From assembly GCA_029891385.1 (NCBI GenBank), contig CM057230.1, forward strand, positions 54,787,414 through 54,851,413: a stretch of DNA of 64,000 bases, read 5' to 3'. The notes under the pieces are model-generated. The model did no database searches. It worked only from the letters and a program-made list of their open reading frames with translations, and was not told the DNA's origin. Position 1 is the stretch's first letter. Each line of letters starts with the position of its first letter. The position numbers and the translations under genes are program-made. Below are positions 37,506 to 50,200 of the stretch, piece after piece. The DNA is from Erythroxylum novogranatense (taxonomy: Eukaryota; Streptophyta; Magnoliopsida; Malpighiales; Erythroxylaceae).

Positions 37506-39600
37506 AATCATTTTGATATATATATTTATTATAAAATCAGCTAACAATGCATATCTTGGACCAATTTACTTATGCATCTTGTACCATCATTTTTTAAGGT
37601 AGTAAACTAAAAATCCTTTAACATAAACTTGTTTGATTTCAAAGAACATCTCTAAAGTTGTTTTTAATCCCAGGTAAACCATTAGAGGTAGGTTCAGTGC
37701 AAATGATAGGGTGTTCTTTGACAACACGAGTAACCCCTCTAGTTTCATTTGCAAATGATCAACCCCTACTCACGCTAAGCTATGGACCGAACTTTAAGAT
37801 CAATGTGGATTGTATTGCCCTACTACTGATCAACTATAAATAAAAACTTAAAAGTAAGCTTTTTAGAAGCTTCACTTTCTTCAACATTAAGAATGAGCAA
37901 ATGGACCTGCAAGCTTAGTTAGAGAGAATCTCTCATGATTTAAGCCAAGCATGAGTAGCAGCATTGTCCAATAAATTGTGCATCAACTAATTCTCTTTGT
38001 TTTCATTTGTATTGTTGAGAATGAGTAAATGGTATCTATCAGCTATAGATTGCTCCCAGTATCATGTTGTTTTAAGCTCTTAACCTTTTTGTTTTGTTTT
38101 TTTTTTTTTTTGTTATGCTTTAGCGTTAGTTTTCTTGTTAACTTGTTAAGAAGAATACGAATTATGCACTAAGGTAAGTTGCTTTGCAATCATTGAAGAA
38201 GCATCTTGTTTGTGTAAATGTATCTTTTTTTTTCTTTCATAATTCTCATTTATAGAATGGTTACAATAGATTTTCCTCTTTTAGAACCACTAAGGTGTGC
38301 TGGTTAAAATGAACGGAGTAGTTGAAGACTAGGGAGAAATGGAAGAGGGCTTGATCATCTTTTGTTCTGTATTTTGTCGAGAAAGAAAGCCAAATGCAAG
38401 GACTAGATGACTTTTTCAATTTAAGGTTTCCTTAATTTCTTCTCCTCTTTCATTGCTGTCACTCACGAGTAGACCGAATAGTTCTAAATATCGTTATCTA
38501 ACTTAATTTCACTTTTGTTCTTTTTTAATTAATTATCCTCTAAATCAATTTTGAAGACTATTTTCAATCACAGTTAATTAAAATTGAATCTTCAAACTTT
38601 TATAATGAGCTCAAAACTCAATTAAATTCAAATTAGAACAAATTAAACTTGAACTTCGAGATACACTCTAAGTGAGTTAAATAGACTACTTAAGTCTTGA
38701 AATTAATCTAGAAATAGCTCAAATTGATTTCCATAATTCTTACAAAGTTTCCTATCGAATTTAATTATATTATAATAAGTCAATTAAAACAACTTAACTT
38801 GATATAAATTTAACAACAAAATTGCAATCTTTTAATCCAATTCAGTTCGGAAGAACTTCACATATTTCAATGTGATTCTTGATTCAGTTATTACAAATAT
38901 CTTGATCCGTGTACAAATTTATCAAATAGTAAACATAATTTAACTAAGCTAATTTATCACACAGCAAACGTTATTTCTTGGAGCCAATGGCAAGTTTACT
39001 AAAATATGAACGGCTATACAAAAAGTTGTAGCACATGGGTCATCGGATTAAATTTTGATACAATATTACATTAATATTAGTTTTTACTACAATATTTATT
39101 TTCTGCAAAAATGTGTAATTTTTTTTTAATTTTCAGCATTATACGCCACTATTTGAACCCATTACTGAAACGATCCAATTTTGTACCATTTTCGTAAGCG
39201 GTCGTGGTAGAGGCGTGACTCTCAAAGAGCTTGTATTGCAATTCCAACTGCAATTTTTTACTTTTAAAATTTAACAAATAATCTGTTAATTTAAATTTAA
39301 TTATTTAATATTACTTATTAATAAAGTTATATATTTAAACAATTTAATTATGAAAATATTTTAATTTAAAATACATAAATTCTAATATTTTAAAACAGTT
39401 ACTTATGAAATATTTTTAAAAACATCAAATAATTAATTACTTGGATTATTAAAATATATTTGCAAATAAATATTAATTTATAAATTAAATGAATAAATAT
39501 TGTATAAAATATTAAACTAAAATGATTCAGTCAAGTCATAAAATTAATTTATCTCACCAAAACCAGAAACTACAATAAAAAATAGAAATATAACCAAATA
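37506..39600. other. Intergenic, no gene identified
   Basis: The sequence is AT-rich, with a T-run at 38098-38112. The short frame at 37658-37843 lacks any domain. Near 39560-39605 the string GAAACTACAATAAAAAATAGAAAT resembles the right end of the MITE at 52427-53067, so a degraded relative may lie at about 39230-39605; its left end was not found. Confidence 0.4.
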
Positions 39601-39829
39601 AAACCATTATAGATACAAGCAACTTAAGAATACTACGGATGAAAACCATTATAAATTAGACACGGAAACATTAAAATTGCAATTGGAAGAATGTACACAG
39701 AAACCTTACTAGTAACAAATGAATGTATAGGAAAATTTACGTGTTTCATCACAATCAATCGTTTTGGGATGGGAATTTTTTTATAAAAAAAAAACCTCAA
39801 CAATGCACACCTCATCACACATGAATCCC

Positions 39830-41203
39830 TCATCGCATTAGAACAGTCTGAATTGCATCTTTTTGAGCCTGCGTTAAACTCTGAATTTTCCAAAATGCAA
39901 AAGACATTATTATGTCAGGTTTGCTGATTTCAAGTGTTAAATCACAATCTCTTTTTAAAATAGTTCCCAAGAAATATTACAGACAGTCTAGAATCAACCT
40001 GGCAGAGATGCTGAAACAACTGTCTGTTGGTATAGGAGAATTTTGTAAAGAAATCCGCCATATAAGTTGCCAAGTTAATCTGACAGCAAAATTCATGAAC
40101 TCAGGGGCGCATATAGCAATGTAAACATATACCAAGGTAAACTTTACAGCAAAGAAATCACCTCATTCAGTGGATCAGCCACGCATAATAGATAAGCACC
40201 ATCTTCATCGTCTTGGTTCTTGATGTTTGCAATCAATAAGCAGCTGTTAGTTCCAGAGGGCAAAAAGAATTGAGAAAAGATAAGTAACAGTTAAGAATAT
40301 CAAGCAACCTCATTAAATGCTTGTGCCATTGCTTCGAGTTGATCAAATGTAGTTCTGCCAACTGAAGCAGCAGCAGCAGAGTACAACAAACTCTTATCTG
40401 ATTCTTCATCGTCTTCATAAATCTCTTCCCAATCATTTGCCTATTAGAACAAGAAGCTCACACTTCAAAATTTCCACTTTCCAAACTTGAGAGAATATAA
40501 AAGAATCTGAAACCCAACAAGCCACCTCATTATCATCCAATTGCTCCTGGATTTCAATTACTTCATCTGAGAGTAAAGCCAGTATCTGCAACACGTAAAA
40601 GACAAGGAAAAGATCTATCAACATTCAATTCCCGACACGTGCCTTCAGACATGAAATGTTCACAAAGCTGTTGCTACCAACAGGTTTAACAAAGAAGCTA
40701 TTCCAAGACGTAGTAACAAACTGCATGAATGATCACAGCCCGATGCCATCAAATAATAACTTCAGCTTCTGGCTTATTGTTGCACTAAACATGCTTGCCT
40801 TCCCATTTATAAGATTTGTCAACTAGCTGACCTTTTAATTGTTCTGGGTTGTTTGCCTCGTAGAAGTCCTTAAGGTTTCACTGCATGTCAGATGGATCCT
40901 AAATATTACTAGAATTAATCTCGAATTACCTTTGCAGGGAGTGGTACAATTGCCCATTCATCTGGAGCCAGTTTTGCTTTTGAGCGAGTAGTTATCCCAG
41001 CAGTGGACTACATATATGAAAAGATTATGAATTCTTGAACAAAAAAGATACATAAAAATGTATTTTGGAAGCTTCAGAGTGTAGCAGAACCTTAATTAAA
41101 TGACCCTGCACATTAACTTTTCCCAATTCATGATGCCCTGAGGAGAGTAACAATGCCAAAGCCGTGGTTGTAACCTTGATTTGATAGACCCCTTGAATCT
41201 CCG
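39830..41203 (-). CDS. IPO9: Importin-9 exons 27-33: C-terminal part
   Basis: After the intron that holds the hAT element, exon 27 resumes with EIQGVYQIKVTTTALALLLS. Exon 28 has GITTRSKAKLAPDEWAIVPL and exon 29 ILALLSDEVIEIQEQLDDNE. Exon 30 is the acidic DDWEEIYEDDEESDKSLLYS stretch followed by an alanine run. Exon 31 carries NQDDEDG and ends DPLNE, exon 32 encodes INLATYMADFFTKFSYTNRQ, and exon 33 ends QTVLMR and a TGA at 39832-39830. All junctions are GT-AG and in phase. The downstream 39600-39829 is probably 3' UTR; no clear AATAAA was identified at a fixed place. Confidence 0.9.
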
Positions 41204-44200
41204 CTGCAGTTGGTTAGAATTTCAGCACTAGTCAGCCACAGCAGTGATTTTCTTGTAAAACCCTGCTGAGGGAAAGATACTGAAGACACATTGTAAAAGG
41301 AAAAGGAAAGAGCAAATAGCCGGATGTACAATGCCTTGAACATGAGATTTAGGCAGCATATCAATTGTGTCAATCAATATAAACATAGGTACTTTGTTGG
41401 AAGTTTTGAATGTCAAATTAGTCTTAAACTTCTAAAGAAAAAACTGGTTGTATTTTCTAATGCAAGAAACATCGTCCTGATCTGACTCTGAGCATCAGCA
41501 TTTGTTATTCATGAATAAGAATTAAGTAATGTAAAATAAAAGAAATTCATAACCAGAGTAGTTAGTAGCGGGCGATCGCGGCGCTATCGCGGAGGAGCGG
41601 AGCGGAGCGGAGCGGAGCGGCACCTATCCGCTACAGAAACCCTTGTAGCGGAGCGGTTTGGTGTCGCGGTAAAAGCGGCGCTAAAGCGGCCGCGATTTGC
41701 GACAAATCGCGGATTATAGCGGCCGCTATTTCATTCTGCCGGTTAAGCCCTCACCAGTTGACCTTTAAGGTTGTTTTGGGGGGTAAATATGGAATTTCTT
41801 ATTTTTTAATACTTTAACTCTCTTTTTTCCTATCTTATCCACACGACCGAACTAGATCCAGCTGTTTTCTCTTTTACTCCTCAGAGATCAAACGTTCCTC
41901 TCTCTCTCACCGACCGACAGCCGCCGACCGCCGACCGCCGTCCTTCTCTCTCTTCTACTCCTTCTCTCTCACCCACAATGGAGTCATCCTCTTCTCAGCC
42001 ACGGGATGTACCGTCGTCTGCCGCCTCTGTCTCTGCTGCGTCTGCGACAATTTCTTCATGTGGATTGGTGAAGCCTACTGGCAGGAATTTAGATATGGCT
42101 TGGCAGTGGAATAGCTTAAAAGACATCAACAATAAGAAGGTTGTCACTTGTGACTTTTGTGGCAAAACCAGCAACGGTGGTATTACCCGAGCTAAGCGGC
42201 ATCAAATGGGAGTGACGGAGGCGTTGATAAGTGTTTGAAGACTCTCCTGAAGTGAAAGAGATACTTAAAGCGACTGCACAAAGAAGAAAGGCGAGAAAGA
42301 AGCATACTTGGTGAGCTTCAAGAAGGAGATGATGATGATGATGAAGTTGTGGAAATTTTAGTATTAAAATGGAAAGACATTTGCGACTTCAAGTGGAGCA
42401 TCATCGACTCCCCGCCATTGCTAAGAAAGCCAAAAATGTCAAGGGACCCTTGGAATTATTGCTGGTCAAAAATCCAGAAGCAACCATCAAATTAGGAAAG
42501 GCTAAGAGGCAAACAAGCATAAATGATGCTTGTGACAAGGAGGCAAGAGCAAGAACAGTTCAATACATAGAACGTTTCCTTTGCAGAAATGGAATTGCTT
42601 TTAATGTTGTACGCTCAAAAAGTTTCAAGTTGATGGTGGAAGCTATTGGAAACTATGGGCCACACCTAAAGGTTCCAAGCTATCATGAGTGTAGAGTTGG
42701 TCCTCTTAAAAAGGAGCTGGAGTATACCAAAGAACTCTTGAAACCTCATGAACTGGAAAGAGAGAACTATGGATGCTCAATTATGTCTAATGCGTGGACA
42801 GATAAGAAGAACAGAACTTTGATAAATTTCTTGGTAAATTGTCCAACTGGTTCTATGTTTGTTAGTAGTGTTGATGCATCTGCTTATATGAAGACAGGGG
42901 AAAAATTATTTGAGCTCTTGGATAGTTTTGTTGAGGAGATTGGAGAGCACAAGGTTGTGCAACTAGTCAGTGACAATGGAAGCAATTATGTGTTGGCCGG
43001 TAAGTTGTTACAAGCTAAGAGGCCGCATTTGTTTTGGACTCCATGTGCTGCCCATTGTATTGACTTAATGTTAGAAGATATTGGCAAGATTGCAAGGATC
43101 AAGAGGGCAATCCAAAGAGGAATTAATCTTGTTTCCTTCATTTATAACCACTCGTTAATCTTGAATATTATGAGGAGGTACACAAATAAGTCTGAATTGG
43201 TTAGACATGCAGTGACAAGATTTGCCACATCATTCTTCACATTACAAAGGTTGCATAATCGAAAACAACCTTAGAAAGATGTTCACATCGATGAGTGGTT
43301 GAAGTCCAAGCCACTAAAGAAGCTAAGGGAAAAGGCGTGACACGTGCTTATGCCTTCCTTTTGGAATGATGTTATTTATAGCCTTAAGGCTATGGGGCCC
43401 TGTGAAAGTTCTTAGGCTTGTTGATAATGAGAAAAAACCGCAATGGGTTACATTTATGAGGCTATGGATAGGGCAAAAGAAACTATTCGAATGCATTCAA
43501 AGGAAATGAAGCTAATTATAAGGAGATTTTGAGATAATTGATAGAAGATGGGAGTGCCAACTTCATCATCCATTGCATCTTTGCGGTCATTATCTCAATC
43601 CTCAATTCTTCTATGGCAATCCAAGAATTGAAAATGATCCGAAGTGATGGAGGGTTGTATAAATGCATTGAGAGGTCAACAAATGAAGAGCGGTAGACAT
43701 GGCTTCTCATGAGTTGTCAACATATAGAAGAGCCGGAGGCCTCTTTGGTTTAAAGCGACAATAAGACAAAGGGCTATACATTAGCTCCTGCTGAATGGTG
43801 GAAGAACTATGGTGTCCATACTCCACATTTGCAAAACATTGCCATTAAGGTGTTGAGTTTGACTTGTAGCTCATCAGGATGTGAGCGGAATTGGAGTATC
43901 TTTGAGCATGTTCATTTAAAAAAAGAGAAGCAGGCTTGAACATCAAAGGTTGCAAGACTTGGTTTTCATCAAATATAACCAAGCTCTTAAGGAACGTTTT
44001 GAGTGTCGTGATGTGGTAGATCCCATTCTCCTAAAGGATGTTGATGAAGATAGTGAGTGGTTGTTAGGAGAAAATGATGATGATGATGAAGGTGCTGAAG
44101 ATGACTTCGTGTTTGATGATGATAATACATTGACTTGGGGAGCTGTTGCCCGCGCAAGTGGGGCTGGTGAGCCTTCAACCTACACTAGGAGGCACTCAAG

Positions 44201-47200
44201 ATCAAATAATACAGCTGCACCTGCTTCTAGTTCTAGGCCTTCAAGCTCTAGGGGAAAAGAAAAGGAAGTTATACAAGAAGAATATGGAAATGATGAAACT
44301 GAAGAAGAGGAAGAGGAAGAGGTCTACAAAAGTAGTGATGAAAGTGAAAATGAAGAAGAGATGGCAGATCTCGGAGATGATGATGATGATTATTGTTAGA
44401 AAGCTTAGTTATAGAAAGCTTATGATGTTGATGATTACTCTCTGTCTCTGAACTTATTGGTGTATTGTATTCAATTGTTTTCCATGCTAAACCTCTGGTG
44501 AAGCTTATATATATATGTGTGTGACAGTGTGTGTAGAAAGCTTATGTGTGTGTGTAGAAATAGCGGCCGCTCCGCTATCCGCTATTCCGCTATAGCGTTT
44601 TCGGGGTCAGCCGCTCCGCGCCGCTATCCGCTATTAACTACTATGTTCATAACCATTGGAACCCATTTAACTTGAGTGACATGTGCAATTGGCAACATAC
44701 AGTAGCCAATCCCAAGAAATTTGGCTAATCATAGTAACATATAGTATCTTTACCTTGCTGTTTAGTCCACTCTGACATTACATACGCAAAGGAATTAGCA
44801 AAGCCTTCAGCTGGGATACTAACCAGCATATCAATGAACTGTTCAACATTTGGGGCACTCATATGGACCTGCATTTTATACAAGTAGAACCATGAAAGCA
44901 TGGACAGTAAGCATGAAAAATTGTCAACAAATTGAGCTGATAAGTATACAGGTATTTAACAAACTTCCAAGTAAGATGTGTACTTTATGGATGTCAAGCA
45001 AAACCTTCATACTTATGCAGAAATAAAATGGTCTCCAACATTTGTGAAAGTAGTTAGACATCTAGAATGTTTTGCGGTAAAAAGCAACTAAAGGACTCCC
45101 AGCGATGAAAACATTTCACCAGCCTCAGATGAACAAACTAAAGCATATTAGTATGAGATCCACAACTCGAGACAATCGTAAACCATCATCAAATAAGCAT
45201 TCATATGTTCGACAGAGAAAAGTACACAGAAGGTTTATCATTACAAAAATACAAAATATGTAACGATAGACATGTACCAATCGAGCAAAAATAAGCAACA
45301 ATGAACTTCTCAGTACTGCTATTTGAGCTGACTGCATTCGTCTAACAAGAGCAGTTATTAAGTTCTGGATATGCTGTGCCATTTGCTCGGGGAGATGTAA
45401 AATAAGTTGCAAAATGTAACTACCAACAAAAAGTGAACCAGAGCTTTCCATGTCAGGGTCAAGAAGCCTGTGAATATACAAAAAAAAAAAAAGGACCATT
45501 ATATATAACACAAATAAATTACCAAAATCCTGTAAAGTTTGCATACCCAAAGATTATGAACAATGTTGACAATGAGTAGCTTTCATTTTAACACTAGTAA
45601 CATAATCATCAGGCAAACCTTACTGTGTTTATACAAGATATGGAAATTGGTGGAAAAAACATGAATAAAAATAAAACTCAAAATTTGGAATTAACACAAT
45701 ACTACAAAATAATGAAAAGTAACAGGGTCAAGAAAGGAAATGTAAAAAGGATAACTATAATCTCTTAACATTTCCACTGCTAACATATAAGACTCGAAAT
45801 GTTCTGGTAGAAATAAAATACCAACTTAAGATGGCTGGGAAACATATTGCGCACAATCAATACACTCTTTGTGCATTACCATAAGTTGGTCTACATCTAT
45901 GTCTCAATAACTTAGACAGAAATGCTATCGTTCTCAACTTTGCAATAGTGTCATGTTTCCCATGACAAAGGGAAAAAAAATGACTTGGAGAGACGGTTCA
46001 GTTCCAACTGTATTGACCACACAATAGAATTACACAAATTTCCCATAGCAGGGCCCATTTCAAATCATTGGAATACAAATCCAAAGGTTTAAGTACACAA
46101 AAATTAGATTAAACCATCTAGAAACTGCCATTTGATTTTTAAAAAAAAGTGAAACACTAACCTTGAAGCTGCATCCAGCAAGCTTTTCATTGTGAAAGTA
46201 GAATCATCAGCCCAAGCTAATACTTCTTGTCTTGCCCCAGATATAAAAGCAGCCAAACACTGAGTTGCGTTCTGCTCAATGAGGCACATAACAAGTCACT
46301 TCCCTATCGAACACATATGAAGTGAAATGAAACAGCACTATGCTATCAGGATTGAGAAAAATAACCTGCAATTCACTGTGATCATCACTTTGAAGCACTA
46401 TCCTGATAACAGCATCAAAACAAGCATCGTATGATGCTTTAATCACTTCGTTAGGAGCATTCTGTACAATGCTAACACAGATAGTAATTAGCAAAGCACA
46501 TACAATCATAAGGCTGTGTATATAGTTAGCAAAATAAAGATGTAAGATATCCTGGATTATAGCTGAGAGTTACTTGCCTTCAATAGCATTGAAACCAGAT
46601 CTAAGGATCCAGCAACCAATCCTTCCGGCTGTTGGTTTGGCTGAAATTACCACCCAAGAGACATCAGAAAGAAATACCTTAGATCAATATTGAGCAACTC
46701 AAGGGAAAGTTAGCTTTATAAATAGCAGGCGTACTTTATCCAAGATTGGCCCAATATGTGGCAGAATTCGAGAAACCAATGGATGGATAGCACCAGGAGC
46801 ATTTTTTATTGCCTGGGAGAAATATTTTATGATATAAAAATAAGGAATAGTTCAATGACTGCATGTAGAACAGAACTGCATCAAGTAAAGCTATTAGCAA
46901 AAAGAAAAGGTCATACACAAGTTAATCAGAAAGAACTTCACGGTTCAATCCCTGATCTTTGTTTTTAAGGTTTATAGTATAATTCATCCCTTAATACAAA
47001 TATTTCATTAAAATTAAAAAAGAATACATAAGACCCCACAATTTGAATGGTTGAGCAACAGCACCCAGAAGCAGTAGAAGCCTAAATGGAGCTCAAAACC
47101 AACAAAGTAAAGCATATAAGTGCAATACTAGATTAGGCATAATAGTTAGTTGCTCCTGAAAGAGAAACAAGGATGTGAGATTCTTCCAATTCCACAATCC

Positions 47201-50200
47201 TTGCATATAAATCTCAGAAGAAGGAACCATGAAAAGTTTTATATGTGTAATTTATAACCAAATAAAGTCTCCAATATGCAGTATACGGTCTCACTCTCTC
47301 TCTTGCTCAAATGTGAATGTGCATGCACACACAAAACCCTATCTACAAAGGCTATTGCTTCCACACAATCATATCCCTTTCACAGGACTGATGGAAGTCG
47401 AACTGAATACATTGTCACAAGTGAATGTTCCTTGCCTGCCCCTAGGACTGGTTGACAACCTTACCTTACTGCAATAAGAAGACACACATATAGAGAGAAA
47501 CAAACAGTTACAAACACCTATTTACAAAAGCCATTGCTGCCAATGCATTTATACTATGTGCAACAGATAATAAAGTATCATTACAACATGCTCACAAAGA
47601 AATATTGCTTGGATATTACGCAAGTATTAGTTCTAAGCATCAAAGAACAAACACAAAAGTTATAACTGGTGATACAGCAAGCAAAATGGAAGTCAGCATT
47701 CAACCTATGAAAACAAGTATGGATTTAAGATTGATACCTCCAGAACCTCAATTGCGTCTAAGCTGATAAAAGGATCAGCAACATGCAATGCCCAGATATT
47801 AAGTATCACAGGAGAGATGATTGATTCAACTGAAGCTGATACTTCATGACCTATGATTAAATATACAAATAAGATAATCAACTGCCACTGGAAGGCACAC
47901 ATCCCCACATGTTAAACCCAACCCACCTGCCTTAATTGCTGCTTGCAATGTTTCAAGTACCAGGTGTAATGTCTCATCAGAAGCCTACAAAGTAGAACCG
48001 CACTGCAACTGGTAAATATGAGTTCAGCAATTAAATTTATGAAACTTTGCCAAATTCACCTGGTGAAGAAGATCTGTAAGTGACGAAAATAAACCAATCA
48101 AAAGTGGCTGAATAGTTCCTGTATTGGCCTCAGGCAAGAGCTGGGACAGTGCCCGGCAAGCACCAACTTTAACCGGTGGAGGCCTGCAAAGGATATACAT
48201 GTAATCAAAATTTTAAGAAAGTTTGTTCTCTCAGTTGAAGATCATAAGGTAATAAGACTTACACATCCATCCCAACAGCCTTGATGGCAGCACAAATGTA
48301 TTGCTCCAGAATTCCATGGCTGATCTGTCAAAAAACTAAAATGTCCACAGCAAATTCTTTAAAATGAACAAACAAAAAGGAAGGTAAAGATATATATCAA
48401 TTACCACAGAGGAAAATTTGGCAACTAACATGAAGACACGAGCATAAAGAAATGGATAATCATTTACACCTGCATTACCACATTGTATACGTCAGTTAAA
48501 AATATTGTCACTAAAAGAAAACAAAATAAACAGAAAAAAATGCAATGTTATAAAAATATTGTCACTAAAAGAAAACAAAATAAGCAGAAAAAAGATGCAA
48601 TGTAATACAACATGAGACAAAAAGAATGGAATATCATAAAAGAAAATAAATCCAAGAAATAAAGGAGAAACCTATTCCAATGTCTTCAGTAACAATTTGC
48701 TCCACAAGTGTTCCCAAGTTGATGCTGGCTAACCCTGAAGCCTGCAAATCATATAGATACGATCACAATACTAAAAACAAAGAAACGACAGCACACCAAC
48801 CAGCTTATTAGATTCCAACTTAATATTTTACTGTCAAGAACCTCTGCTTCAAGCAACTGTTCAGACAAAGAAGCCAAAGCATACAGTGTAGCCTCCCTTA
48901 TCTGCAGTAAATTACAAGAGAAGATTCAAATGCATGGGAAAAGAAAATTTTCTAGAACTCTTTTCAAAGGAACAAAGGGAGGATCCAACCACTGCTATCC
49001 AAGAGGATATAAGTAGTACATAGAAGCAAGTTGACAATAAAGACTCCAATAAATTATTGAAATAATTAGATATGCAATTGATGCGGTGAACTAAATCATT
49101 TATTTGGTGAAGTTTAGAAAGGGTACACGGTTTCTTTAGTTGTTTGAATATGAAATTCAAGAAAAACACCTTACAGCCTCACAGCAGACCGCTAATTATA
49201 TTCATGGAGCTTGGCAGAAAATTGGAACACCAAATCCCATCTGGCAAATTTACCAGCCTAAGAGACCGCAAGTTCAAGCAAATTTTCCATACAAGTAAAT
49301 AAGAACTACAAAGTAGCACGACTTCAAGGTTAAAATTAACTAGAATCTTGAAATTTGAATGGTTGCATGAAATTCTGTAATTGCTGGGCAGCAGGATCAA
49401 GTCCAAATTGCTGAACCTGATTTGGTGAAAGTGGTGCCTTTTTACCAAGTTCACAAATGTCTTAGCCATGGGAAGGGTAGGGAGGAAGTGTGAATGAATT
49501 TGTAGTTTATTTCAGTTAGAATTTAGATAGGATTATTTTCTGTTCCTATAATAAAGAGTATGTTAGATTGTTAGCAGATTTTGTTTCAAGATTCTCTTGT
49601 ATGATTTATAAGGAAATGTATTAAAATAATAAGAGTGACTTTATTCACCCAAAGAAATCTACATATTGAGGTCCAAAGTTCTCCTAACAAGCTATTATTC
49701 CTTTCTACCTAACAAGATAGGTAGACAAGAGAGGAAGTATTGCAGGCTCAGTGTGCAAGCAGAGCTACTAGGAGCCTTCCAACTACAAGCTCGTGAAACC
49801 AGATAGAGAACTAAGGATCACAACAATTTGGTATCAGAACAATTGGTGACACAGGGCCCTCAAACCATTTAAAGCAGTATATGGTAGTTCTCCTCCATGC
49901 TTATTGTCTCACTGTCTTGTCCTTTCATGGTCACCATTGTTGATGTTGAGTGTAAGGTCCTTTTAGGAGATTTAAGGGTCTACAAACTTGAGCATCATGA
50001 TGTCCTGTTTACGGAGGCTTATTCGTTCTTGCTGAAACTTCAAATTTACCGACAATTATCTCTCGCAGGCAAGGGTCATAAGTTGTCACCTCACTTTTAT
50101 GGCTCGTTCCCAACTAAGTCAAAATTTGGGAGAATTTCTTTTCGTCTTGCTCTTAAGCCAGAAGCCCAAATTCGTCTTGTTTTCTTTGTCTCTTGTCTAA

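Larger units (their letters stand above)
41554..44645 (+). mobile_element. hAT DNA transposon in importin-9 intron 26
   Basis: Ends are CAGAGTAGTTAGTAGCGG and, read inward from the right, CATAGTAGTTAATAGCGG (16 of 18 identical). They are flanked by perfect 8-bp duplications TTCATAAC at 41546-41553 and 44646-44653. Subterminal sequences are packed with GCGGAGCGG and TAGCGGCCGC motifs, likely transposase-binding sites. The plus strand, opposite to the host gene, encodes a BED-finger/DUF659/hAT-dimerisation transposase with frameshifts. Length 3092 bp. Confidence 0.95.

Noticed and set aside
43987..44451. Minus-strand His-rich frame and plus-strand Lys-rich frame
   Set aside because: Shadows of the acidic hAT transposase tail in other frames.
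45125..45550. 141-residue minus-strand frame as a separate gene
   Set aside because: It contains importin-9 exon 25 (45467-45278) with intron sequence read through at both ends.
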